A DNA stretch of 46,284 nucleotides, taken from positions 1 to 46,284 of the forward strand of contig CAKTUZ010000022.1 of assembly GCA_934621605.1 (NCBI GenBank), given 5' to 3'. Origin of the DNA: an uncultured bacterium (GTDB taxonomy: Bacteria; Vulcanimicrobiota; Xenobia; Xenobiales; Xenobiaceae). The translations under genes and the position numbers were made by a program. Below the pieces are notes generated by a model. The model searched no databases and was not told where the DNA came from. It saw nothing but the letters and a program-made list of their open reading frames with translations. Shown one piece after another: positions 16,641 to 24,810 of the stretch (its first letter is position 1; every line of letters begins with the position of its first letter).

Positions 16641-17684
16641 ATGCGCAGGCTTACCTATTTCTTCTTATTTTCTTTGATTTTACTGAGTTCTATTACTCTG
16701 TCCTTGTCCTCTTCAGCCAGAGCGGAATCAACTCATTCCGCCAATAGCAACCTCTCTCCGACGATAAATAATGTCGATACGCTTATTCCCAAAAACATTA
16801 CGACCGATCCGGCCCCGCAAACCGTCATACAGGAGGCACGCCCTTCTATTGTAGTTACTTTTGCTTCATCTGCCGCTATTCGCTATGAACTTTCCAGGAT
16901 GTGGGTTAATGACTCAGAAGTTAGTAACAATTGCTTAAAAACTCCGGCTTTTATAAGCTATCGCCCTTTTACCGATTATCACGACGGCCCAATCGAAGTA
17001 AGAATCCGCTTAATTGATATCAACAACTCTCCTATCGAATTTAACTGGTCATTTACTGTAAAAAGACCAAATTCCATTGAATATGTACGTATTACCAGCC
17101 GTTTGGAATTGGGTGCCTTCGAAGATCTAAACGTTGAATTAAAGGGTATAAAAGAAGCGGATAAAGCTTGGTTTGACATTGAAGATTATCGCTTCGATAT
17201 CCCCCTTACGGAAGACAGTCAAAATCCCGGTTTATATAAAGGCTATTATAGAATTAAACATGGAGACAATCGGCTCAGAGCCAGAGTTGTGGGGTATTTG
17301 CAAAAAGGCAATCAGATCTTTGAAATGACAGCTGCAGAGACCGTTTCCATCTGGGGACAGCTCTTCCAAGTGGTAATACTTGAACCTCAAGACAAATCGC
17401 AGGTACCACTCAATTTTAAGATTAAAGGACGTACTTTGCCCAATTGCCGTATCAGCATTGTTCCTAAAATAGGCTTCAGCGACAATATTGAACCGGCCAC
17501 CCGCAATACCGAAGAAGACGTCATGGGGGCTATCCCCTGTACTTCAGATGCTGAAGGCTACTTTGAAACAGATTACGGATTTTTGGTAAAATTACCCGGT
17601 ATGCGAGCAGTTTTTACCATTATTGCCACCGATGGCAAAGGCAATCGCTCAATACCTAAAAATTTTCAAGTAAAATTTAAGTAG
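16641..17684 (+). CDS. Secreted protein with Ig-like domains, unknown function
   Basis: 347 residues with a clear signal peptide (Arg-Arg, long hydrophobic core, cleavage after ARA at about residue 28). The mature part is beta-rich. Residues 70-145 look like a first Ig-like domain (IVVTFASS...DGPIEVRIRLIDINNSPIEFNWSF), and residues 245-347 a bacterial Ig-like domain (VILEPQDKSQVPLNFKIKGRTLPN ... TIIATDGKGNRSIPKNFQVKF). It probably acts in the cell envelope or outside. It is divergent from fabF across a 263-base gap and ends at a terminator. Confidence 0.65.
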   Translation: MRRLTYFFLFSLILLSSITLSLSSSARAESTHSANSNLSPTINNVDTLIPKNITTDPAPQTVIQEARPSIVVTFASSAAIRYELSRMWVNDSEVSNNCLKTPAFISYRPFTDYHDGPIEVRIRLIDINNSPIEFNWSFTVKRPNSIEYVRITSRLELGAFEDLNVELKGIKEADKAWFDIEDYRFDIPLTEDSQNPGLYKGYYRIKHGDNRLRARVVGYLQKGNQIFEMTAAETVSIWGQLFQVVILEPQDKSQVPLNFKIKGRTLPNCRISIVPKIGFSDNIEPATRNTEEDVMGAIPCTSDAEGYFETDYGFLVKLPGMRAVFTIIATDGKGNRSIPKNFQVKFK

Positions 17685-17703
17685 CCCAGCAGAATCAAAA
17701 AAG

Positions 17704-17748
17704 TTAAGGCCGCCGAAAATCAACGTAAATTCGACGGCCTTAATTTTT
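17704..17748. terminator. Bidirectional terminator between convergent genes
   Basis: Arms TTAAGGCCG(C)CGAA and TTCG(A)CGGCCTTAA pair with one mismatch and are followed by a T-run on the plus strand; an A-run lies upstream. Confidence 0.8.
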
Positions 17749-17765
17749 AGTTAGTAAAAAAAGAG

Positions 17766-19223
17766 TTAATAGTTAGTAGCTTTGAGTTGAAAGTAAGCCT
17801 TGTCATGGCCGCAAACAGGGCATTTCTCGGGGGCTTTTTTGCCTACTACGATATTGCCGCACTGGAGACACTGCCAGATAGCCTCGCCATCACGAGAGAA
17901 GACTAAACCTCCTTCAATATTGGCCAAAAGTTTACGGTAGCGCTCTTCATGCTCTTTTTCGATATTGCCTACAGCTCTGAAGAGACGGGCAATTTCGGTA
18001 AAGCCTTCCTCTTCAGCTTCTTTAGCGAACTCGGCATACATATTAGTCCACTCATAATTTTCGCCCTGGGCAGCATCGAGAAGGTTTTCGGTCGTAGTAG
18101 GAATAGCTCCACCGTGCAAATGTTTGAACCAAAGCTCAGCGTGCTCGCGCTCATTTTCGGCAGTCTCTAAGAACAGATTGGCGATCTGCTGGTAGCCCTC
18201 TTTGCGGGCCTTGCTGGCATAATAAGTATATTTATTGCGAGCCTGGGACTCACCGGCAAAAGCGGCCTGTAAATTCTTCTCAGTCTTTGAACCTTTAAGT
18301 TCCATCTTCTCTCCTCCTGCAGCAACAGCTTGTGGAACTGATACTGCGTCAGTTTTCATGTCGTCTTCAGTCTTTTCGTCAACTTCGTCTTCAACTTCAA
18401 TCTCTATATCCATCAATTCAAAAGCCTCAATACCATGCTTGCACCAAGGACAAATATAACCTTCAGGAAGTGTATCTCCGTCGTAAACGAAACCGCAAAT
18501 ATTGCATACCCAACGTTTTACAGTTTTGGTACGCTTTTTGTTTTTGGTCTTAACCTCTGCCGCAGAAACTGGGGCTGACCGCGCTTGCTCCACTTCGGGG
18601 TGGAACATGTCGGCGCCTACTCCACACAGAGGGCAGACAAAATCTTTAGGCAGCTCTTCGCCTTCGTAAGCATAACCGCAAACATCACAAACCCAACGCA
18701 CAACCTTTTCAGCAACCGACTTAGATTCAGTTTGAACTGCTGCCCCCGGACGAGGTTTTATATTACTATGATAATAAGCGTAGGTTAAAGGCGGAATAGA
18801 GCTGAGAGTTTTCATATCAAAAATCTCAGCGATATAAAGGTAATGGGTGCCCAGATCTTTAATTTCCACCACTTTGCACAATAAATAAGCGCAACAATCT
18901 TTTATTAAATAAGGCAAACCACTCTCTAAATCAATTTCATGGGGAAAAAGCGAAAATTTGTTATAATCGCGACCACTTTGAAAGCCGAAGTGCTTAATAG
19001 TCTCAAAACCGGTCTTCTCGGTTAAAGCCGAAACTGAAAAAAGTTTTGTTTTATTGATAATCTCTGCTGTATAGTTAGCTTTATTTACAGCCGCAATCAC
19101 TCTATAGGGAGAATCTGCTACTTGAGTAACAGTATTGACGACGCATCCGTTAAGCTTTTCGCCATCACGAACGCTAAGTATATAAAGTCCGTAACTTAAC
19201 TTAAACAAAGCAGACTTATCCAC
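17766..19223 (-). CDS. Flavin reductase-rubredoxin-rubredoxin-rubrerythrin fusion
   Basis: 485 residues from GTG at 19223, with GGAGG 11 bases upstream; this gives MDKSALFKLSYGLYILS, the standard start of high-molecular-weight rubredoxins. Domains in order: FMN-binding flavin reductase (1-155); short rubredoxin (Cys 179, 182, 197, 200); second short rubredoxin (Cys 240, 243, 258, 261); acidic linker; rubrerythrin four-helix diiron domain (about 310-440, with EREH at 358-361 and EKEH at 422-425); C-terminal rubredoxin (Cys 452, 455, 468, 471). Such parts pass electrons from NAD(P)H through flavin and iron to hydrogen peroxide. Having all on one chain suggests a self-contained peroxide reductase in the cytosol. 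An internal start at Met307 has a strong ribosome binding site. perR is divergent. Confidence 0.9.
   Translation of the reverse strand: MDKSALFKLSYGLYILSVRDGEKLNGCVVNTVTQVADSPYRVIAAVNKANYTAEIINKTKLFSVSALTEKTGFETIKHFGFQSGRDYNKFSLFPHEIDLESGLPYLIKDCCAYLLCKVVEIKDLGTHYLYIAEIFDMKTLSSIPPLTYAYYHSNIKPRPGAAVQTESKSVAEKVVRWVCDVCGYAYEGEELPKDFVCPLCGVGADMFHPEVEQARSAPVSAAEVKTKNKKRTKTVKRWVCNICGFVYDGDTLPEGYICPWCKHGIEAFELMDIEIEVEDEVDEKTEDDMKTDAVSVPQAVAAGGEKMELKGSKTEKNLQAAFAGESQARNKYTYYASKARKEGYQQIANLFLETAENEREHAELWFKHLHGGAIPTTTENLLDAAQGENYEWTNMYAEFAKEAEEEGFTEIARLFRAVGNIEKEHEERYRKLLANIEGGLVFSRDGEAIWQCLQCGNIVVGKKAPEKCPVCGHDKAYFQLKATNY
18303..18318 (-). promoter_or_regulatory. Internal ribosome binding site and ATG before the rubrerythrin domain
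   Basis: AGGAGGAG (18311-18318, minus strand) precedes an in-frame ATG (18305) with a 7-base gap from the AGGAGG core. Translation from here would give a stand-alone 179-residue rubrerythrin, the normal length of that family. It suggests either a second product or a recent fusion of two genes. Confidence 0.6.
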
Positions 19224-19435
19224 TTGTCGCAATGCCTCCAACCAAAAATAATATTTACAATTTTTAAGGCCGACAGCTCAGCCCCAAGAATTAACCATAT
19301 CCACCAAAATGACCACCCTACCTGACAGTTTTTCAACTTGTCAAACTTACAAGATGGCATTTTTATCTTAGCAAAGTCAGGCAAACTGTACAATAACTAT
19401 AAAAACTAAAAGCTTATAGAAATCACTATTTTCAA

Positions 19436-19450
19436 TAATAATTATTATAA
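19436..19450. promoter_or_regulatory. Predicted PerR box
   Basis: The minus strand reads TTATAATAATTATTA. Against the B. subtilis PerR consensus TTATAATNATTATAA, 13 of the 14 fixed positions match. It lies between a PerR-type regulator gene and a peroxide-scavenging gene. Confidence 0.6.
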
Positions 19451-19641
19451 CTAAAAACAGTTGTTCCTGCTTAAAATTTATAAAAAATATTACTTGGTTA
19501 AGTATCTGAACTAAATGAGAGCATTTTATCACCTATTGCTCTTTTATGCCAAAAAAGCCCATTTTCAAGCATAGTATGGGATTATATGGAGATTACAAAA
19601 AAATTTTGTTATTTTTTTTCAAAAAAATAAAGTATAGAATA

Positions 19642-19670
19642 TTAACTTTAATTACCACTTCTGGTAATAT
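19642..19670 (+). promoter_or_regulatory. perR promoter with overlapping palindrome, possibly leaderless
   Basis: TTAACT (19642-19647) and TAATAT (19665-19670) are 17 bases apart. The palindrome ATTACCA-N4-TGGTAAT (19651-19668) covers the spacer and -10. The ATG is only 9 bases after the -10 and has no ribosome binding site, so the transcript may begin at or next to the start codon. The palindrome is a candidate operator for self-control. Confidence 0.5.
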
Positions 19671-19679
19671 ACTCTCTAT

Positions 19680-20087
19680 ATGGGCGATACTAAACAGAAA
19701 CGAGCTATTGAAGAGGTAATTTTTAACTCGGATGAGCACATGACTGTCGAAGAAGTTTATAATCAAGTTCGCAATCAGATGCCACACGTAAGTATGGCTA
19801 CTGTATACCGCAACCTGAATAACTTAGCCGACAATCACAGACTGGTTCGTCTGACCTTCCCGGATGGGAAATTCCGCTTCGATAGGAACACAAAAGCGAC
19901 GCACGGTCATATTTATTGTACCAAGTGTCACCAAGTGTTCGATCTGGATCCTAAGACTGTGAGTTTCCAGAACCTCGAACAACTTGATTCCTTCACAGTC
20001 GATACGTATGAGCTCGTCCTTAAGGGACGGTGTCGTGCCTGCCAAAGTCCTGTCAGCGCCCCTCTGAAAGACACTTTGGCTGAATAA
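19680..20087 (+). CDS. perR: Fur family transcriptional regulator, PerR type
   Basis: 135 residues. An N-terminal winged helix (1-70; recognition helix SMATVYRNLNNL) is followed by the metal-binding dimerisation domain. Structural zinc ligands are Cys80/83 and Cys118/121. The sensing site fits His36, Asp68, His75, His77 and Asp88. The Asp at the last position, where Fur usually has Glu, matches PerR, which senses hydrogen peroxide by iron-catalysed oxidation of its own His. Its target is very likely the divergent rubrerythrin fusion. It has no upstream ribosome binding site. Confidence 0.85.
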   Translation: MGDTKQKRAIEEVIFNSDEHMTVEEVYNQVRNQMPHVSMATVYRNLNNLADNHRLVRLTFPDGKFRFDRNTKATHGHIYCTKCHQVFDLDPKTVSFQNLEQLDSFTVDTYELVLKGRCRACQSPVSAPLKDTLAE

Positions 20088-20119
20088 AAGAAAATAAATA
20101 ATAAACCAAGGCGCCGTCC

Positions 20120-20221
20120 TAGTTTTGAGAGACACTCAGGGTCTCTCCCAAAATTAGAACGGTGCATGTCAGGCGATAGGCCGCTGTAACAGCCGAAAAA
20201 CGGACATTGCAGCGGCCTATC
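20120..20221. terminator. Two hairpins between perR and mnmA
   Basis: Hairpin one (20120-20156) pairs TTTTGAGAGAC with GTCTCTCccAAAA. Hairpin two (20175-20186 with 20210-20221) has a perfect 12-bp stem, GATAGGCCGCTG. Neither is followed by a long T-run, so these may be Rho-assisted or bidirectional terminators between the two convergent genes. Confidence 0.5.
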
Positions 20222-20254
20222 AATATGATCCATGATATTTGTCTACAGATACCA

Positions 20255-21343
20255 CTAGAGAGCGGCTGTAATTATACCGCCACCTAATACCAAATCGCCA
20301 TCATAAAAAACAGCCGCCTGACCGCAGGCTGCTCCGGGAATTTCTTCGGCGAATACAACTTTAACCTGAGCCGCATTTTCTCCCTTAGTAAGCTTAGCTT
20401 TTTGAGGCTTTGACGAATAGCGCACTTTTACTTCGCACTCCAATTTTTCGTCAATTCCAGCAATAGAGACCCAATTGACATTGTCAACCATAATACTTTT
20501 AGTATGTAGTTGTTCGGCAGTGCACACTATCAAAGTATTGGCAGCTATATCTTTGGAGCAAACGAAAAGTGGCTCTCTATAAGCAACTCCAAGTCCACGC
20601 CTCTGTCCTATAGTATAGCGAATAAGTCCCTTATGTTCCCCTACTTTAAGTCCTTCTTTAGTGACAATAGGCCCAGGTAGACTGGGCTGACCGCGATAGT
20701 TCTCTATAAAATCAGCATAATTGCCAGTTTGTACAAAACAAATATCCTGACTTTCTTGTTTGTGAGCTGTAACCAGTCCGTACTCATCAGCATAAGCTCT
20801 TACTTCTTCTTTAGTAAGACTTCCCAAGGGAAATTGACTGTGAGCTAATTGTTCTTGATTTAAGAAGTAAAGAACGTAACTTTGGTCTTTGTGATCGTCG
20901 ATAGCTTTACTTAAAGTGTATCTATTTTTGGTCTCATCATATCCCAAACGTACATAATGACCAGTTACTATATAATCACAATCCAATTCGCAAGCTCTCT
21001 GATAAAGCTTTCTAAACTTAAGATAACGATTACAATCTATACAAGGATTGGGAGTAAAACCTTTTTCATAGGCACAAACAAAAGGCTCAATCACTTTTTC
21101 TCTAAAATTTTCCGCAAAATTAACTACGTAATAAGGGATATTTAAACGTGTAGTCACACTGCGGGCATCGTCCACATCGGACAAAGAGCAACAAGATTTT
21201 TCGCGACTCACTCCTACGTCTTCATTATCGAATAATTTCATAGTTACGCCGATACAATTGTAGCCGGCCTTTTGCATAAGCAGAGCGGCTACGGAGCTGT
21301 CTACTCCTCCGCTCATAGCAATTAAAGCACTTTTTTGAGTCAT
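20255..21343 (-). CDS. mnmA: tRNA-specific 2-thiouridylase MnmA
   Basis: 362 residues. The PP-loop SGGVDSS (11-17) binds ATP and adenylates U34. Catalytic cysteines are Cys101 (NPCIDCN) and Cys202 (DICFVQ). GPIVTKEG...GEHKGLIRYTIGQRRGLG and the C-terminal beta-barrel complete the family pattern. It adds sulfur to U34 of Lys, Glu and Gln tRNAs. It is the last gene of a five-gene minus-strand run, 15 bases after the membrane protein. Confidence 0.95.
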   Translation of the reverse strand: MTQKSALIAMSGGVDSSVAALLMQKAGYNCIGVTMKLFDNEDVGVSREKSCCSLSDVDDARSVTTRLNIPYYVVNFAENFREKVIEPFVCAYEKGFTPNPCIDCNRYLKFRKLYQRACELDCDYIVTGHYVRLGYDETKNRYTLSKAIDDHKDQSYVLYFLNQEQLAHSQFPLGSLTKEEVRAYADEYGLVTAHKQESQDICFVQTGNYADFIENYRGQPSLPGPIVTKEGLKVGEHKGLIRYTIGQRRGLGVAYREPLFVCSKDIAANTLIVCTAEQLHTKSIMVDNVNWVSIAGIDEKLECEVKVRYSSKPQKAKLTKGENAAQVKVVFAEEIPGAACGQAAVFYDGDLVLGGGIITAAL

Positions 21344-21358
21344 ATTTACAGTAACTTT

Positions 21359-22417
21359 CTATTGCGCCTTAAGGCGATGTAAAACATCTTCATATTTTTC
21401 GGCACTGCGACTAAAGCTAACTTCTAGAAGAGCTTCAGCCTCATGGGCGTCCTTTTTAGCTTGCTCGAGAGCACTGCCTTTAAGTTTTGTCTTAGCCAAG
21501 GCTTTGGCAATCTCATTATTGTAAGTTTTGCGCAGTAAATCTGCACTTACCCTTATAGTCTGTTGAACAGCTCGCAATTCAGCTTCGTTATCACCGGAAA
21601 CAGAAAACTTTTGAGCATTGGCATCACAATCAAAAATTGGCTTAGTATCAGCGCGATAGCGATCTAACACTTCAGCAGCGTACATATATTGATTTACCAA
21701 AAAATCGCGCTTAATTTCATGAGACACACCGCTTTTATAGGCAGTAGATACTTCCAAAGGTTTGCCCTTAAAATAAGGAGCAAAAGGAGCTTGAGGCAAC
21801 TCTTCGGAAGCTAAAAATTGCTCCTGATCAGGCATATCTTCCAGGACAGTCTGCCCTTTAGGTTCAGAGGCAACATCAAACACTTGCGCCCTACTGTCTT
21901 TATTCTGTCCAGCAAATTCACCATTTGTAGATCCGCCAGAAACTTCATTTTGGAGCGTCGTCGCCGCTGATTCAGAGGCTGCTCCTCTTTCCGGCGCCGG
22001 TTCAGCCCCACGAGACCGTTCCAGTTGATTTGGTTCATCTTTAGCTTGAGCAAGCGAAGAAACAGCCTGAGATTTAACTTCCGGCGGCAACATACCGTGT
22101 GAAGGCAATTTTTTGTCTTCTCCGATGGGAAAAGTTTGCTCGGCGGGAGAAGCTAAAAAAACGCGCATATCCGGCCCCACGTTGCGATTTCTAGTTGCCA
22201 ACCAATAGCCTATATTGGCTAAAACCAATACAATTAAAAATACAGAGAACCAATCTATAGGTTCTTTCTCTGCTTCTTTTTTGTTATCGCTCAATTGGCT
22301 ATCAGTTTTATTTTCCACAGAATTATCGGATATAGATTCACATAGTACCGACTTATCAGCAGAAGTTCCCTCTGACCGGTCCACTGTTGATGTTTTCTCT
22401 AATTCTTCGCTGCTCAT
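21359..22417 (-). CDS. Single-pass membrane protein, paralogue A of the radical SAM operon
   Basis: 352 residues from the ATG at 22417 (AGGTGG 5 bases upstream; the frame also allows a GTG three codons earlier). Residues 1-52 are acidic and cytosolic, one helix spans about 56-75, then a low-complexity linker runs to about 210 and a helical C-terminal domain of about 140 residues lies outside the membrane. DFLVNQYMYAAEVL (238-251) and the following helices match the C-terminal domain of the protein at 23588-24697. The family is not known to me. It sits between the radical SAM gene and mnmA. Confidence 0.65.
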   Translation of the reverse strand: MSSEELEKTSTVDRSEGTSADKSVLCESISDNSVENKTDSQLSDNKKEAEKEPIDWFSVFLIVLVLANIGYWLATRNRNVGPDMRVFLASPAEQTFPIGEDKKLPSHGMLPPEVKSQAVSSLAQAKDEPNQLERSRGAEPAPERGAASESAATTLQNEVSGGSTNGEFAGQNKDSRAQVFDVASEPKGQTVLEDMPDQEQFLASEELPQAPFAPYFKGKPLEVSTAYKSGVSHEIKRDFLVNQYMYAAEVLDRYRADTKPIFDCDANAQKFSVSGDNEAELRAVQQTIRVSADLLRKTYNNEIAKALAKTKLKGSALEQAKKDAHEAEALLEVSFSRSAEKYEDVLHRLKAQ

Positions 22418-22465
22418 GTAGTCCACCTAAAAAAACAAACGCCGCCCCCTTCTCTTTTACACCTT

Positions 22466-23566
22466 CTATTCCCGCTTATATCTGAGTTTTGCCTGTCGTC
22501 TCCAGATATAGGGCGCTGGTAAACCGAAAATTTCTCCATTATAAAGTTTACTCATAATTTTAAGGGAATACTGGCAACATCCTGAACAACTATCCACAAC
22601 ATCTCTGGCTTGACGTACTTTTTCACTTTGCCAAATATCATTAAAACTCTGAAACATTAAGTTGCCCAGTACCTCCTGACGAAGTCCGCAAGTCACTAAG
22701 CTACCATCAGGCATAATATACAGGATGCTACGATTAGCTCGACAAGCAAAACGCTTGTCATCGCAACTTTGCATAGCTTGATCATAAAGTCCCAGTACGG
22801 TTCTTTTAAGCAAAAAGGCTTCCCAGGGAGAAAAACCTTCTTTTTGTCGATAAATATCTTCTAAGCGACGACGAAAATCATCCATATCGTCTATTAAAGC
22901 TTTGGAATCTTCCGGACGGCCTGGTTCCAGAAAAGGTACAACCCAAAAACCGGGAATAAAATTTAACTTTTCACGTCGGCAAAGTTCCAGAATCCAAGGC
23001 AAATCTTCAATTGTTTCCTTATTTACATTGTAATTGATACCAATTGTAAACCGACGCTGCTGCATAATGGGCAAGAGCGCTTCCAAAGTAGCCATAGTTT
23101 TGTCAAAACAGCCGGGACAACCACGTAGCTTATCATGAATTTTCCCCCTTCCTTCCAAGGAGAGGCGCAAATGTAAACCTGGACGGCCACAATGCTTGGC
23201 AAAATCCACCACACGTTCCGTCATAGTGCCGTTAGAAATAACCGTTATGCAATAAGGATGATGTTTTTTTTGCAAATGAGAAATTATCTCTGTACAGTCA
23301 GAACGCAGAAAAGGTTCGCCGCCACTGATCTTTACAAGATCTAAACTGGGTAAATTATCGATAAGGCGCAGGAAATCACTGGTGCGGGCTTGTTTAAAGC
23401 GCTCTTGTTTCCAAACACTACACATAACGCATCTTAAGTTGCATTTCCAAGAAAGCATAATATGAGCCATCCTGGGCGTAGCGGATAATCCACACTGATT
23501 GGCGCCAACAGACCTTAAAACAGACAAAGCCATCTTGGCGAAACTGAAACAGCGTTCAAAAGACAT
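22466..23566 (-). CDS. Radical SAM protein with SPASM-like C-terminus
   Basis: 366 residues. The radical SAM cluster motif is CNLRCVMC (Cys 42, 46, 49), followed by SGGEPFLR (SAM binding) and SNGTM. The C-terminal region has Cys 275, 293, 327, 330 and 331 around MPDGSLVTCG and GNLMFQSFNDIW, the layout of SPASM/twitch proteins that hold an extra iron-sulfur cluster. SPASM enzymes often modify peptides or proteins; some act in cofactor synthesis. The substrate is unknown here. It is flanked on both sides by paralogous membrane proteins (21 and 48 bases away), with a PP-loop enzyme further upstream. Confidence 0.85.
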   Translation of the reverse strand: MSFERCFSFAKMALSVLRSVGANQCGLSATPRMAHIMLSWKCNLRCVMCSVWKQERFKQARTSDFLRLIDNLPSLDLVKISGGEPFLRSDCTEIISHLQKKHHPYCITVISNGTMTERVVDFAKHCGRPGLHLRLSLEGRGKIHDKLRGCPGCFDKTMATLEALLPIMQQRRFTIGINYNVNKETIEDLPWILELCRREKLNFIPGFWVVPFLEPGRPEDSKALIDDMDDFRRRLEDIYRQKEGFSPWEAFLLKRTVLGLYDQAMQSCDDKRFACRANRSILYIMPDGSLVTCGLRQEVLGNLMFQSFNDIWQSEKVRQARDVVDSCSGCCQYSLKIMSKLYNGEIFGLPAPYIWRRQAKLRYKRE

Positions 23567-23587
23567 GAAACTCTTTATCCTAAACGA

Positions 23588-24697
23588 TTATTTGGCCTCT
23601 CCGGCTGACTGAACTTTTTTCCCCAAGCCACAAGCTTTCTCATAAGTAACGATACCATTACTGAGATCCCCGCTTTGGAAATACTGTTCAGCTTCTTTGG
23701 CCAATTTTTCTTTATCTTGAACTTTGCTGCTCTTCAATTTCTTATTGAAGAAATTACTCAACATTTTGGCTGCCGCTTCAGAAGCTTGCCTGACTAAAAG
23801 TTCATCATCTCCGCTGCCGCTCTGCGCAGCTTCCTGCGCTTTTTTATCCAATTCGTCAATACGACCGACGTTCATACCGGCAAAGGACAAATAGTCGCGA
23901 GCATACATATACTGACTGACAATAATGTCTTTTTGTAAATTTGGATCATTTACTTGACGATAAATCGGCGGCTCCAACAAAGCCAATTCCTTATCGCTGA
24001 GCTTAACTTCGTCAATGGGCTCATCTTGACGTTCTTCATGCTCTGGTTTAGGCGGTTCTTTGACTATCTGCTGCTTGCCCTTATCAGAAGCATCCTTGGA
24101 AGCCAATTTATTGGCTGAAGTGTCACCTCCGCTATGTTGCCGTGCAAGCACACGTTGCTGTTGTGCAGGCTGACTCCCCAACTTAGGAGTAACAAAATAT
24201 CCCCAACATCCAATAGCTACGATCAATACGGCCGCAGTTAAAGCCATACCCACTACAGATCCGTTGCCGCCTTTATTTCCAGCAGGTGCGGCGGTCTCAG
24301 TTGACTCAGCAACAATTTCAACAGGTGCGACGGCGGCTTCAGTCGGCTCAGCAGCAGCTTCAGCAGGTGCAGCGGTGGCTTCAATCGGCTCAACAACAAC
24401 TTCAGCAGATGCAGCGGCGGCTTCAGTCGGCTCAGCAGCAGCTTCAGCAGGTGCGACGGCAGCTTCAGTCGGCTCAACAGCAACTTCAGCAGATGCAGCG
24501 GCGGCTTCAGTTGGCTCAGCAGCAGCTTCAGCAGATGCAGCGGCGGCTTCAATCGGCTCAGCAACAACTTCAGCAGATGCGACGGCAGCTTCAGTTGGCT
24601 CAGCAGTTTTTTTGGTTAATTTAACGTCGGCAGCACAGGAAGCCACTACCTCAGGACTTGCAGATACTTTTAATTTTTTCTTTTTCCGTTTTGCCAT
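23588..24697 (-). CDS. Single-pass membrane protein with 14-residue repeats, paralogue B
   Basis: 369 residues; GGAGG lies 7 bases before the ATG. The N-terminus is Lys-rich (1-10). Residues 33-130 are seven 14-residue repeats of the type EPTEAAAASAEVVA with a partial eighth. One membrane helix spans about 147-169. After a linker rich in Gln, Lys and Glu, residues 250-360 form the helical domain shared with paralogue A (DIIVSQYMYARDYL at 257-270). The repeats are acidic and on the cytosolic side if the N-terminus is inside. Function unknown. Confidence 0.7.
   Translation of the reverse strand: MAKRKKKKLKVSASPEVVASCAADVKLTKKTAEPTEAAVASAEVVAEPIEAAAASAEAAAEPTEAAAASAEVAVEPTEAAVAPAEAAAEPTEAAAASAEVVVEPIEATAAPAEAAAEPTEAAVAPVEIVAESTETAAPAGNKGGNGSVVGMALTAAVLIVAIGCWGYFVTPKLGSQPAQQQRVLARQHSGGDTSANKLASKDASDKGKQQIVKEPPKPEHEERQDEPIDEVKLSDKELALLEPPIYRQVNDPNLQKDIIVSQYMYARDYLSFAGMNVGRIDELDKKAQEAAQSGSGDDELLVRQASEAAAKMLSNFFNKKLKSSKVQDKEKLAKEAEQYFQSGDLSNGIVTYEKACGLGKKVQSAGEAK
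24308..24601 (-). repeat. 42-bp tandem repeat inside the membrane protein gene
   Basis: Seven in-frame copies of a 42-base unit (294 bases) encode the Glu-Pro-Thr-Glu-Ala-rich repeats. Copies differ by a few bases. The other frames remain open through the repeat, which creates long artificial reading frames on both strands. Confidence 0.9.
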
Positions 24698-24810
24698 CAG
24701 TCAGCCTCCATAAGCGGACAAACTACACAACTTCCGCATTCTTTATGCTTTCTCAATTGTGGCTGCAATACCCTGTTTCACTGTCTTTCCTCAGTAGCAA
24801 CACCACTTAT

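Larger units (their letters stand above)
19224..19679. other. Divergent regulatory region between rubrerythrin fusion and perR
   Basis: A 456-base AT-rich region without genes. It holds a PerR box (19436-19450), the perR promoter with a palindrome (19642-19670), and a possible minus-strand promoter, TTGACA (19339-19344) with TAGGGT 18 bases on (19315-19320). The remainder shows A/T runs and no other recognised element. Confidence 0.6.

Noticed and set aside
24253..24713. Long open frames on both strands through the 42-bp repeat
   Set aside because: They are products of the repeat unit having no stops in several frames; composition (Leu-Lys-Pro, Gln-rich, Ala-Ser-Val) is monotonous, and the frame at 23588-24697 has ribosome binding site and domains.
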